Shown here: positions 50,118-58,714 of the stretch, one piece after another
Numbering within the stretch: the first letter of the stretch is position 1
Layout of the letters: each line of letters begins with the position of its first letter
Origin: Brevibacterium siliguriense
GTDB lineage: Bacteria; Actinomycetota; Actinomycetes; Actinomycetales; Brevibacteriaceae
Length of the DNA: 64,000 nt
Direction of reading: 5' to 3'
Assembly (NCBI RefSeq): GCF_900105315.1
Contig: NZ_LT629766.1
Coordinates: 2,542,001-2,606,000 of the forward strand
Made by a program: the position numbers and the translations under genes
The notes under the pieces: generated by a model
Told to the model about the DNA's origin: nothing
Database searches by the model: none
Seen by the model: the letters and a program-made list of their open reading frames with translations, nothing else

Positions 50118-51875
50118 ATGACCGTCCCGTTCGACCGCGCTCCCAGCGCACTGCACAACACTCAGCTGTCATTCGACAGTCTCGGCACTCCCCTGTCAGA
50201 CGTCACCTTCGTCATCGTCGACCTCGAGACTACGGGCACCCGAGCCGGGCAGTCGGAGATCACCGAGATCGGTGCGGTCAAGACACGCGGCGGCGCAGTC
50301 ATCGGCGAATTCCAGACCCTGGTCAAACCCGAACACTCGGTGATCAGCCCATTCGTCGCCCGACTCACCGGCATCACTCATGCGATGGTCGATGACGCGC
50401 CGTCGATCAGCTCGGTTCTGCCAAGCTTCCTCGAATTCTCCATCGGCGCGGTGCTGGTGGCCCACAACGCGCCCTTCGACATCGGATTCCTCCGCTCGGC
50501 CTGCGAACGCCTCGACTACCACTGGCCGGCACCCACAGTCCTCGACACCGTAACACTGGCCCGCCGCGTCATCGGCCGCGATGAGGTGCGCAACCACAAG
50601 CTCTCGACCCTCGCCGCTCATTTCGGCACCCAGGTCGAACCCGATCACCGTGCGCTCTCCGACGCTCGTGCGACGGGAGAGCTCCTCCACCACCTCTTCG
50701 AACGCTTCGGCGGCTACGGTGTGACGACTCTGGAGGAGCTGTCCACCGTCCGGCAGTCCGGATGGGCGAAGCGACAGGCGAAATCCCATCTGGCCAAGGG
50801 CGTTCCCTCCGAACCCGGCGTGTACATGTTCCTCGACGGCACGCGCCGTGTCCTCTACATCGGCAAGTCCGGAGATATGGCCAGGCGAGTGCGCGGGTAC
50901 TTCAACGCTTCGGAGAACCGAGGCCGCATGGCCGAGATGATCACCGCGGCACAAGAGATCAGCTGCCTCCCCTGCGCCCACGCGCTCGAAGCCGAAGTCC
51001 GTGAGATCCGCCTCATAGGCGAACTGGCGCCGCCATACAACAGGCGGTCGAAGAACCCGGAGCGCAATTCGTGGATCGTGCTCAGCGATGAGCTCTTTCC
51101 GCGACTGTCGGTGGTCCGAGCGAACTCGGCTCTCGAACGCTCCCCTGCTCCGCCGTTGGGACCGTTCCGATCGCGGAAGTCCGCACAGGCGGTCAAAGAG
51201 CTCCTCGACACCCTCTACCCAGTCAAGAGGTGCACGGCGACGATCACGAAGCGCAGCCTCGGCGACCACCGTCCCTGTGTGAGTGCCCAGGTCGGTCAAT
51301 GCGGCGGTCCGTGCACAGGGATCACGGATCCAGAAGACTACCGGAGTTCCATCGGTGAGGTCTTCGATCTGCTCGCCGGTGATCTGTCGTCGCTGCAGCG
51401 ATCGGCCGCAGAGCGGATGCAGCGGCTGTCCGGTGAGGCCAGATTCGAAACCGCCGCCGAGGTCAGAGACTCGATGCGGTCGGCGGTATCGACCGCGGCC
51501 CGGGCCGAACAGGTGACTGCGCTGCGGAGGGTTCCCGAAATAACTGCGGCGGCACCCGGTTTCGACTCCGGCTGGGACCTGGCGATCATCCGCTACGGGA
51601 AGCTCGCCGGTGCCGCCCATGTGTCGGCCCGGTCCGCCCTGGACGACTCCCTGACGGCGCTGAGGTCGACGGCCGAATGGGTCCCTGCCCCCGGGGCGCT
51701 GCCGCAGGAGACGGATTCACTTCCGGAGGAGACGCGGCTGCTGGCCGGCTGGTTGGAGACCGCCGAACTCATCTCCGTGCTCCCCGCAGACGATCGTGGC
51801 TGGTCGCTGCCACGAAAGGGAGCGACCAGCCACGCCCACAGCTCAGGAGCGGTTCGTCTCAGCAACCCGGTGTGA
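50118..51875 (+). CDS. DEDDh exonuclease fused to UvrC-like GIY-YIG nuclease
   Basis: A 585-residue protein. Residues about 30-195 form a DnaQ-like 3'-5' exonuclease (VIVDLETTG, VAHNAPFDIGFL, DHRALSDARATGEL). Residues about 232-320 form a GIY-YIG domain (GVYMFLDGTRRVLYIGKSG), followed by UvrC-like sequence with CVSAQVGQCGGPC and a UVR-like stretch. The C-terminal RNase H half of UvrC is absent. It matches the mycobacterial Rv2191 type. The start is ATG 50118. The last 33 nt overlap the convergent trpD gene, and the tail is encoded in part by a hairpin that could terminate trpD. Confidence 0.92.
   Translation: MTVPFDRAPSALHNTQLSFDSLGTPLSDVTFVIVDLETTGTRAGQSEITEIGAVKTRGGAVIGEFQTLVKPEHSVISPFVARLTGITHAMVDDAPSISSVLPSFLEFSIGAVLVAHNAPFDIGFLRSACERLDYHWPAPTVLDTVTLARRVIGRDEVRNHKLSTLAAHFGTQVEPDHRALSDARATGELLHHLFERFGGYGVTTLEELSTVRQSGWAKRQAKSHLAKGVPSEPGVYMFLDGTRRVLYIGKSGDMARRVRGYFNASENRGRMAEMITAAQEISCLPCAHALEAEVREIRLIGELAPPYNRRSKNPERNSWIVLSDELFPRLSVVRANSALERSPAPPLGPFRSRKSAQAVKELLDTLYPVKRCTATITKRSLGDHRPCVSAQVGQCGGPCTGITDPEDYRSSIGEVFDLLAGDLSSLQRSAAERMQRLSGEARFETAAEVRDSMRSAVSTAARAEQVTALRRVPEITAAAPGFDSGWDLAIIRYGKLAGAAHVSARSALDDSLTALRSTAEWVPAPGALPQETDSLPEETRLLAGWLETAELISVLPADDRGWSLPRKGATSHAHSSGAVRLSNPV
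51795..51834 (-). terminator. Hairpin inside the DnaQ-UvrC 3' end, candidate trpD terminator
   Basis: CGTGGCTGGTCGCT (51795-51808) pairs perfectly with 51821-51834, with a 12-nt loop. On the minus strand it begins 8 nt after the trpD stop, while on the plus strand it is coding sequence for the C-terminus of the convergent gene. Confidence 0.55.
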
Positions 51876-52964
51876 GACGTCGATGAGCTGCTGGAGCTTG
51901 TTCGCTCCGCCGCCGTTGTCGATCGTCTCCACCGCGGTCTCAAGTTTGAGAGCCAAGCGTTCGGTGAAGGTGCCCACAGCCGATTCGTCGGCGGCCACGA
52001 GAGCCGCTGCGGCGTTGACCGCCACGATGTCGCGCACGGCGGATCTCTCACCGCCCAGCACCGCTCGGGTGATGGCGGCGTTCTCATCCGGACCGCCGCC
52101 GCGCAGATCGTCCTTCGTCGCGCGTTCGATCCCGAGGTCGAGTGCGTCGAAGGTCGTGTGTTCGATCTCGCCGTGACGGACTTCCCACACATCGTTGACT
52201 GCGGTGTTGCTCAGCTCGTCGAGGCCATCACGTGACCGGAACACCACGGCCTGGTGCCCGCGCTTGGCCAGGGTGCCGACGACAAGAGGCGCCATCTGAG
52301 CGTCGGCGACGCCGATGGCCGTATGGCGGGCCCGAGCCGGATTAGTCAGGGGGCCGAGGATGTTGAAGGCGGTGGGGACGCTGATCTGGCGCCGCACCGC
52401 TGCGACGAACTGCATCGACGGGTGGAAGACGTTGGCGAAGCAGAAGGCCAGTCCGACCTCTTTGGCGATCTGACCGGTCTGTTCGGGGGTGATGTCGAAA
52501 CGTACGCCGAGTGCTTCGAGCACATCGGCCGAACCCGACGCCGAGGATGTCGCGCGGTTTCCGTGTTTGACGACCCGCTGGCCGGCCGCGGAGATGATCA
52601 TGGCGGCAGTCGACGAGATGTTCGCCGTTTTTGCGCGGTCACCTCCCGTGCCGACGATGTCGACGGAGTCTTCGAGGCCGGGCAGGGGAACGGCGTGGTC
52701 CATCATCGCCGCAACCAGGCCGGCGATCTCCTCGACCGTCTCTCCCTTCGTGTGGTGCGCGGAGAGAAATGCGGCCATTGTCACATCGGCGGTCTTGCCC
52801 GACATGATCTGGTCCATCGCCCAAGCCGCCTGAACGCCGTCGAGGTCCTGCTGATGCATGAGAGCCATGAGCAGGTCGGGCCAGTTCACATCGGCAGCCG
52901 GAACCGTGGTGCGGGCCTCGGACGCCTGGGCGGCCGAGGTGGTCATGGGCGTGGAATCGGTCAT
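51843..52964 (-). CDS. trpD: Anthranilate phosphoribosyltransferase
   Basis: Second step of tryptophan synthesis: transfers phosphoribosyl from PRPP to anthranilate. The 373-residue protein carries the family motif VDIVGTGGDRAKTANISST (PRPP loop), VVKHGNRATSSASGSADVLEALG and FNILGPLTNPA. It has an N-terminal extension of about 20 residues rich in Thr/Ser/Ala. It is monocistronic here, far from other trp genes, as in mycobacteria (Rv2192c), and overlaps the convergent DnaQ-UvrC gene by 33 nt. It is divergent from ctaE. Confidence 0.95.
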   Translation of the reverse strand: MTDSTPMTTSAAQASEARTTVPAADVNWPDLLMALMHQQDLDGVQAAWAMDQIMSGKTADVTMAAFLSAHHTKGETVEEIAGLVAAMMDHAVPLPGLEDSVDIVGTGGDRAKTANISSTAAMIISAAGQRVVKHGNRATSSASGSADVLEALGVRFDITPEQTGQIAKEVGLAFCFANVFHPSMQFVAAVRRQISVPTAFNILGPLTNPARARHTAIGVADAQMAPLVVGTLAKRGHQAVVFRSRDGLDELSNTAVNDVWEVRHGEIEHTTFDALDLGIERATKDDLRGGGPDENAAITRAVLGGERSAVRDIVAVNAAAALVAADESAVGTFTERLALKLETAVETIDNGGGANKLQQLIDVSHRVAETNRS

Positions 52965-53166
52965 CCGTTTGAACTCTCACTAGGCGCTGCCGCCGCCCCG
53001 ACACATGGGGCGGACCTTACCTGCGGCATACTATCGCGACTTCGACACGCGGGCGGAAGCCGGTTCCGAAACGAGATTTCGGCACCAGATCGCGGTTTTT
53101 GCTACGTCGTGTAGAAATTTCTTTCTCGAAACCTGGGTAAAAGATGAAAACTCACCCCGAGACGAG

Positions 53167-53173
53167 TAATAAT
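53167..53173 (+). promoter_or_regulatory. -10 element of ctaE, leaderless
   Basis: TAATAAT at 53167-53173 ends 6 nt before GTG 53180. ATGAAA at 53144-53149, 17 nt upstream, fits a -35. Transcription would begin at the GTG. Confidence 0.6.
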
Positions 53174-53179
53174 GGGGTT

Positions 53180-53818
53180 GTGTCAACTGCCACTGCATCT
53201 CAAACAGCGCCAGCACATCCGGTTGTCAACCGTCCGAATGTGACCACGGTGGGCTTCATCGTGTTCCTCGCGAGCGACCTGATGTTCTTTGCCGCGCTCT
53301 TCGCCATGTACTTCACCGTCCGGTCCGTCGTTCCGGAGCTGTGGGAGGCGAGGACTCAGATCCTCGACATCCCCTATGCTCTCGGCAACACGTTGATCCT
53401 GGTGTCGTCTTCGTTCACATGCCAGATCGGTGTGTTCGCAGCCGAGAGGTTCCGCCCCCGGCGGACCGGCTCGCTGTTCAACATCGCCAAATGGGGAATG
53501 GTCGAGTGGTTCTACCTCACCTTCGCCCTGGGCGCGATCTTCGTCTCCGGTCAGGTCATGGAGTATGCGACTCTCGTCAGCGAGGGCATCTCCATCAGCA
53601 CCGACGGCTACGGCTCCGTCTTCTACCTGACCACGGGCTTCCACGGCATCCACGTGACCATCGGACTCATCTGCTTCCTGCTCGTCATCGGACGCGCCTA
53701 CGGAGCGAAGAAGTTCGGTCATCACGAAGCCACATTCGCAATCTGCGTGTCCTACTACTGGCACTTCGTCGATGTCGTCTGGATCGGTCTGTTCGGCGTC
53801 ATCTACCTGCTCCAGTAG
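53180..53818 (+). CDS. ctaE: Cytochrome c oxidase subunit III
   Basis: An integral subunit of the aa3 oxidase. The 212-residue protein has five hydrophobic helices, beginning [47 protein letters not shown] and [17 protein letters not shown] are typical subunit III sequences. I choose GTG 53180, placed right at the expected transcription start; ATG 53144 coincides with the probable -35 box and adds residues without counterparts. qcrC follows after 57 bp, so ctaE heads the ctaE-qcrC-qcrA-qcrB run. Confidence 0.93.
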   Translation: MSTATASQTAPAHPVVNRPNVTTVGFIVFLASDLMFFAALFAMYFTVRSVVPELWEARTQILDIPYALGNTLILVSSSFTCQIGVFAAERFRPRRTGSLFNIAKWGMVEWFYLTFALGAIFVSGQVMEYATLVSEGISISTDGYGSVFYLTTGFHGIHVTIGLICFLLVIGRAYGAKKFGHHEATFAICVSYYWHFVDVVWIGLFGVIYLLQ

Positions 53819-53875
53819 CCGGCCTGAGATGCTCGGCCCCCAGGACTCACAACACTTCAAGCAAAGGACGATCAA

Positions 53876-54661
53876 GTGAAGCTTCTAGCAGATCGCCGCA
53901 GACATCCCATGGCGCTGGTTGCGCTGCTCCTCGTGGGACTGCTGCTGACCGGCGGAGCCTATGCACTCTTCACGCAGACTTCGAGCGCCAAGGCCGACAC
54001 AGCCAGCGCCTCTGACATCGAAGAAGGCAAGAAACTCTTCGCCGCCAACTGCGCCACCTGTCACGGCATGAACGCCGAAGGCACGAAGGCCGGACCCGGT
54101 CTCATCGGCGTCGGCGCCGCTGCTGTGGACTTCCAGGTCGGCACCGGACGCATGCCGCTGCAGGCCAACGGTCCGCAGGCACGCGTCAAGGAACCGCAGT
54201 TCGATGAAGAGCAGACTGCTCAACTCGCTGCCTACGTTGCTTCGCTCGGCCCCGGACCGGCAGTTCCCGAAGACGAGTACCTTGATGCATCGAAGGGCGA
54301 CCCGGCTGTCGGCGGCGGTCTGTTCCGCACCAACTGCGCCATGTGCCACAACGTGGTCGGCTCCGGCGGTGCGCTGACCCGCGGTAAGTACGCACCGAAC
54401 CTCTCCGAGGTCTCCGAGAAGCACCTCTACGAAGCGATGCAGACCGGCCCGCAGAACATGCCGATCTTCAACGACGCGAACCTGACTCCCGACGACAAGC
54501 GCGATGTCATTGCCTACGTCAAGGAAGTCTCGGACAACCCCTCCCCCGGCGGCTTCAAGCTCGGATCGCTGGGACCAGTGGCAGAGGGCCTGTTCATCTG
54601 GTTCTTCGGACTTGCTGCAGTCATCGGTCTGACAGTGTGGCTGTCATCCAGGGCCAAGTGA
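53876..54661 (+). CDS. qcrC: Menaquinol-cytochrome c reductase dihaem cytochrome c subunit
   Basis: Dihaem cytochrome c of the actinobacterial bcc complex, which passes electrons directly to the aa3 oxidase without soluble cytochrome c. The 261-residue protein has an N-terminal helix (about 14-34), two haem c sites, CATCH (about residues 61-65) and CAMCH (about 158-162), each with a downstream Met ligand candidate, and a C-terminal membrane helix (LFIWFFGLAAVIGLTVWL). The start is GTG 53876, preceded by AAAGGA. Rieske subunit qcrA begins 49 bp downstream. Confidence 0.96.
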   Translation: MKLLADRRRHPMALVALLLVGLLLTGGAYALFTQTSSAKADTASASDIEEGKKLFAANCATCHGMNAEGTKAGPGLIGVGAAAVDFQVGTGRMPLQANGPQARVKEPQFDEEQTAQLAAYVASLGPGPAVPEDEYLDASKGDPAVGGGLFRTNCAMCHNVVGSGGALTRGKYAPNLSEVSEKHLYEAMQTGPQNMPIFNDANLTPDDKRDVIAYVKEVSDNPSPGGFKLGSLGPVAEGLFIWFFGLAAVIGLTVWLSSRAK

Positions 54662-54710
54662 GTCCGACCGTGTCGTTCACCATCAATTACGAGAATAGAC
54701 GGGGAATTCA

Positions 54711-55754
54711 ATGACCTCGAAAGAGCACTCCGGGGGCGCCAGCCAGCTCGAGGAGTTGAACGGGTTCACGAACCCAGGTCTGCCCGAGCACAAACCGCGC
54801 CTGTCCGACTCGGACCCACGCGCCGAGAAGGTTGCCGAACGACAGGTAGCCGCTTGGTTCATCCTCTCGATGATCGGAACCATCTGGTTCATCGTGGCCT
54901 ACTTCCTGTTCACTCCGGGCGAATCGATGCAGAGCATCCGCGTTCACAACATGTTCGTCGGCCTCGGTGCCGCTGTCGCGATGTTCTCCATCGGCTTCGG
55001 CGCTGTGCTCTGGGCCAAAAACCTCATGAGCGATCACGAGGGCATCGACGAACGTCATGACATCGGAGGCAGCGAAGAGGATCAGGCGATTGCGCTCGAG
55101 ATCCTCCACCAGGCCAAAGAGGAATCGGGCATCGCCCGTCGCCCCCTGCTGCGCAACACGCTCATCGCCGCTCTGGCGATCGCACCGCTTCCTGCGGTTC
55201 TCGTCTTCCGCGACCTCGGTCCGCTGCCAGGCGACAAGATGTTCAACACGCTGTGGCAGAAGGGCACCCGCCTCATCCGCGATGTAGGCGGAATCCCGTC
55301 GGTGGATTCCGAGCGTCCGATCAAGGCCGAAGAGGTCACCATCGGTTCTGCGTACCACGTCCTACCTTCGGGCATCGGCGACGAAGAGGCCAGCGAACAT
55401 CCGCTCAACGAGAAGGCCAAGGCAGCCGTGCTCCTCATGCGCATCGATCCCAAGGAACTCAAAGAGGATCCGGACCGCAAGGACTGGTCGCACGACGGCA
55501 TCGTCGCCTACTCGAAGATCTGCACGCACGTCGGCTGCCCCGTAGCGCTGTACGAGCATCAGACGCACCACCTGCTGTGCCCCTGCCACCAGTCGACCTT
55601 CGACGTGACGGAACACTGCAAGGTCATCTTCGGCCCGGCCAAACGACCGCTTCCTCAGCTGCCCATCACCGTGGACAGCGAAGGCTACCTGGTTGCCCAG
55701 TCGGACTTCCCTGAGCCTGTCGGACCTACGTTCTGGGAGATCAACCACCCATGA
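54711..55754 (+). CDS. qcrA: Menaquinol-cytochrome c reductase Rieske iron-sulfur subunit
   Basis: Rieske protein of the bcc complex. The 347-residue chain has a polar N-terminus, three membrane helices (about residues 48-67, 78-100 and 142-160) as is usual for actinobacterial QcrA, and a Rieske domain with the [2Fe-2S] ligands in CTHVGCP and CPCHQSTFD (Cys and His pairs). The helix before the domain is preceded by RRPLLRN, a twin-arginine-like signal for TatAC. The stop overlaps the qcrB start by 4 nt (ATGA). Confidence 0.96.
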   Translation: MTSKEHSGGASQLEELNGFTNPGLPEHKPRLSDSDPRAEKVAERQVAAWFILSMIGTIWFIVAYFLFTPGESMQSIRVHNMFVGLGAAVAMFSIGFGAVLWAKNLMSDHEGIDERHDIGGSEEDQAIALEILHQAKEESGIARRPLLRNTLIAALAIAPLPAVLVFRDLGPLPGDKMFNTLWQKGTRLIRDVGGIPSVDSERPIKAEEVTIGSAYHVLPSGIGDEEASEHPLNEKAKAAVLLMRIDPKELKEDPDRKDWSHDGIVAYSKICTHVGCPVALYEHQTHHLLCPCHQSTFDVTEHCKVIFGPAKRPLPQLPITVDSEGYLVAQSDFPEPVGPTFWEINHP

Positions 55755-57376
55755 GTACTACACAGCCAACCACCACCATCGGGAAGGCGGCGAACTTCGC
55801 CGAAACCCGCGTCGGGGCCTCCGTCCTCGTACGCGAGTTCGGTCGCAAGATCTTCCCTTCACATTGGTCGTTCATGCTCGGCGAGGTTGCTCTCTACAGC
55901 TTCATCATCGTCGTCCTGTCCGGAACGTTCCTCACGTTCTTCTTCCAGCCCGCCATGGGCGAGCTGCACTACGACGGACCCTGGCTGCCGCTGCGCGGCG
56001 TCGAGATCTCCGAAGCCTATGACTCGACACTGGCGATCTCGTTGGAGATCCGCGGCGGTCTGTTCATCCGACAGATGCACCACTGGGGCGCTCTGCTCTT
56101 CGTCGCCGCACTGAGCGTGCACATGCTGCGCGTGTTCTTCACCGGCGCATTCCGCCGTCCACGTGAGCTCAACTGGGTCGTCGGCGTTCTGCTCGTCATC
56201 ATGGGCATGGCCGCCGGCTTCACCGGCTACTCGCTGCCCGATGACCTGCTGTCGGGCAACGGCCTGCGGATCATCGACGGAATCCTGAAGTCGCTGCCAC
56301 TCGTCGGAACCTACATCTCGTTCTTCCTCTTCGGCGGCGAGTTCCCGGGCATCGACATCGTGGCGCGTCTGTACACTCTGCACATCATGATCGTGCCGGC
56401 TCTGCTCATCGCACTCATCGGCATCCACCTGATGTTCGTCGTCGTGCACAAGCACACTCAGTACCCGGGTGCCGGCAACACCGAGAAGAACGTCGTAGGA
56501 GAACCCGTCCTGCCGACGTTCGCGGCCAAGGGCGGAGGATTCTTCTTCCTCATCTTCGGTCTGCTCTCGCTCATCTCCGCTCTGTTCACGATCAATCCGA
56601 TCTGGAACTACGGTCCTTACGATCCGTCACCGGTTTCGGCCGGTACGCAGCCCGACTGGTACATCGGCTGGGCCGACGGATTCCTCCGCATTGTTCCCGG
56701 CTGGTTCGAGTTCTACATCTTCGGATGGCCGATCTCGTTCAACATCAACAGTGCCGTGATCGTCATGGGCGGCGTGTTCGCAGTCATGTTCATCTACCCG
56801 TTCTTCGAGGCCTGGCTGCAGAAGGACCATCGGGAGCACCACATCCTCGATCGTCCGCGCAACAACCCGACTCGTACTGCGATCGGCGTTGCTGGGATCA
56901 TCTTCTACTGCAACATGTGGGCGGCCGCGTCGGGCGATATCATCGCGGTGTTCTTCCAGATGTCGCTCAACGACATGATCTACATCTTCCGGTTCCTGTT
57001 CTTCTTCGGACCGATCATCGGCTACGTCATCACCAAGCGCATGTGCCTCGCACTCCAGCGCAAGGACCGGGAGATCGCTCTGCACGGACGGGAGACTGCC
57101 CACATCATCCGTCTGCCGCATGGTGAGTTCCTCGAACGCCACGAGGCACTTCCCCCGCACAAGCTGTGGAAGCTCACCTCGTTCGAGTCGCCGGCTTACG
57201 TTCCGGCTGAGCCGAATGCCGATGGCAAGATCACGGGCATGGAGAAGCTGCGTGCGCGTCTGTCTCGCTTCTTCTTCGAAGATCGTGTGGCGCCGGTGAC
57301 GAAGCAGGAGCTCGAAGCTTCACACCACGATCACGATGCGGTCGAGGGTTCGAACAACAACCAGCTCGGACACTGA
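55751..57376 (+). CDS. qcrB: Menaquinol-cytochrome c reductase cytochrome b subunit
   Basis: Membrane subunit that oxidises menaquinol. The 541-residue protein carries the cytochrome b haem ligands (QMHHWGALLFVAALSVHMLRVF and LHIMIVPALLIALIGIHLMFV) and the quinol-site motif region YGPYDPSPV, in place of PEWY-type sequences of mitochondrial b. The C-terminal extension of about 100 residues is hydrophilic, as in actinobacterial QcrB. It overlaps qcrA by 4 nt and is followed by a strong hairpin 20 nt after the stop. Confidence 0.96.
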   Translation: MSTTQPTTTIGKAANFAETRVGASVLVREFGRKIFPSHWSFMLGEVALYSFIIVVLSGTFLTFFFQPAMGELHYDGPWLPLRGVEISEAYDSTLAISLEIRGGLFIRQMHHWGALLFVAALSVHMLRVFFTGAFRRPRELNWVVGVLLVIMGMAAGFTGYSLPDDLLSGNGLRIIDGILKSLPLVGTYISFFLFGGEFPGIDIVARLYTLHIMIVPALLIALIGIHLMFVVVHKHTQYPGAGNTEKNVVGEPVLPTFAAKGGGFFFLIFGLLSLISALFTINPIWNYGPYDPSPVSAGTQPDWYIGWADGFLRIVPGWFEFYIFGWPISFNINSAVIVMGGVFAVMFIYPFFEAWLQKDHREHHILDRPRNNPTRTAIGVAGIIFYCNMWAAASGDIIAVFFQMSLNDMIYIFRFLFFFGPIIGYVITKRMCLALQRKDREIALHGRETAHIIRLPHGEFLERHEALPPHKLWKLTSFESPAYVPAEPNADGKITGMEKLRARLSRFFFEDRVAPVTKQELEASHHDHDAVEGSNNNQLGH

Positions 57377-57396
57377 TCCGTCAGCTCAGACAAATT

Positions 57397-57431
57397 CGAG
57401 GGGCTCAGCAGTTCAACTGCTGAGCCCCTCG
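57397..57431 (+). terminator. Intrinsic terminator of the ctaE-qcrCAB run
   Basis: CGAGGGGCTCAGCAGTT (57397-57413) is complementary to 57415-57431, giving a stem of about 15 bp with a small loop, followed by GGTCTATT. Confidence 0.88.
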
Positions 57432-58252
57432 GTCTATTCACCAGAGGATATGCAGCGCTGGGCGCATGATCACAATGTGTTCACAGCACAGACGTCGGAC
57501 GGGCACAGCTGCGCTTCGCTCCCCTGCTACGACCACCCGCCTGGCAGGGTTCGACGCTCGTTCCCAGAATCAGGCTGCGGACGCCACATCCCTGTATCGA
57601 TCCGGGCGGTAGGGCGGATCGGGTGCGCAAAGGCACTATGAGGTGCAGCCAGCGCGACTGGTCTCCCGGACCAGGCAATAAGGTGCGCGACTCACCCGCT
57701 CTTCTCGGTCTCTTCTATTCAGGATGGAACAGCACCGATCCCCGCCGCAGCATGAATGCGCAGCGCACAATCCCGCTGGTGTAGTGTTCTGAAAACCGCG
57801 CTCTGCGCCTCGAATGCTTCCGGACGACCCCCCAGAGAAGCCTGGAGTATCCCAAGCCGCTGAAGGCCTCTCACGAAGCTTCTGAGCAAGGGTTGACTTC
57901 ACCCTCCCTCCCACAGCGACCCGAGATCTCACATGACGGCGCGCAATACGGGAGCACGGCCGGACAATGACGAGAGCCGCATTGGACCTGCCCAGAAGCC
58001 GTTATGTCTGTGTGCGACCGTGCCCATACACATGATCCCGTATAGCGCGCCCTCCATCGCTGCCCTGAAAGGCAGAAACGTCGATTTCCGAAGCGCCGTC
58101 AAGGCCGAGGCGGACCGCTCTTAGGGGACGGATTCAAGGGCCCTCACAACTCTGTGTGGGCATTCGCGGAGCGACGAAAAGACGTATACGTGCTCGAAAC
58201 GCCGCGGACGGAGAGACTGTCCGTCAGTGTGAACAGCGAAGATTGTGAATAG
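57432..58252. other. Gene-free 820-nt stretch between respiratory terminators
   Basis: No open frame here has convincing coding character: the longest are 98 codons on the minus strand (57636-57932) and 63 on the plus (57933-58124), both Cys/Ser/Arg-rich and unlike known proteins, and neither has a good ribosome site. Base composition is visibly less GC-biased at third positions than in the flanking genes. I see no tRNA fold, transposase or repeat. It may be decayed DNA or hold an untranslated RNA. Confidence 0.5.
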
Positions 58253-58291
58253 CACTGTGGCCCGGACTCTTCTTGAGTCCGGGCCACAGTG
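58253..58291 (-). terminator. Intrinsic terminator of the ctaCDF run
   Basis: A perfect 17-bp stem (CACTGTGGCCCGGACTC at 58253-58269, complement at 58275-58291), loop TTCTT, about 20 nt after the ctaF stop. Confidence 0.88.
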
Positions 58292-58312
58292 GCTGGCGAT
58301 CAGTTCACCGAA

Positions 58313-58714
58313 TCAGTGGGCGAAGTCTCCACGATCGTGTTCATAGGTGAGACCGACGAGCGCGATGATGCCGAGCACGACACCGAACGGGAAGATCCAC
58401 CAGCCCATCGCAATTCCGTAGAAAGCGACAGCTGCGGCAGCGGCCGACGCGATCGGCCACCAGCTCCACGGACTGAACATTCCGTAATCGGCATCAGCGT
58501 CGGAGATCTCAGCATCCTCGTTGTCCTGGGGCTGACGCCCAACGCGGCGGTCGGTGAGCCAGAGGTAGACACCGATCATCATGGCCATCAGACCGACCAG
58601 GAGCAGCGCCGGGAATCCGACGAGCTCTGTGAAGTCGGTGTAGAACCCGTAGACGATGGCAACAACGATGAAGAACAGGCCGCAGAGGTTGAAGACGTAG
58701 ATCGATGACTTCAT
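58313..58714 (-). CDS. ctaF: Cytochrome c oxidase subunit IV (actinobacterial type)
   Basis: A small subunit specific to actinobacterial aa3 oxidase. The 133-residue protein has four hydrophobic helices (about residues 6-24, 32-52, 82-102 and 104-123) separated by an acidic loop ([16 protein letters not shown]) that precedes the FSPWSWWPI motif typical of the family. It overlaps ctaD by 4 nt and is the last gene of ctaC-ctaD-ctaF; a strong hairpin follows. Confidence 0.93.
   Translation of the reverse strand: MKSSIYVFNLCGLFFIVVAIVYGFYTDFTELVGFPALLLVGLMAMMIGVYLWLTDRRVGRQPQDNEDAEISDADADYGMFSPWSWWPIASAAAAAVAFYGIAMGWWIFPFGVVLGIIALVGLTYEHDRGDFAH

Noticed and set aside
57636-58124. Two short frames in the gap between qcrB and ctaF as genes
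   Set aside because: No ribosome site, unusual Cys/Arg/Ser-rich composition and no resemblance to known proteins; codon bias differs from the neighbours.
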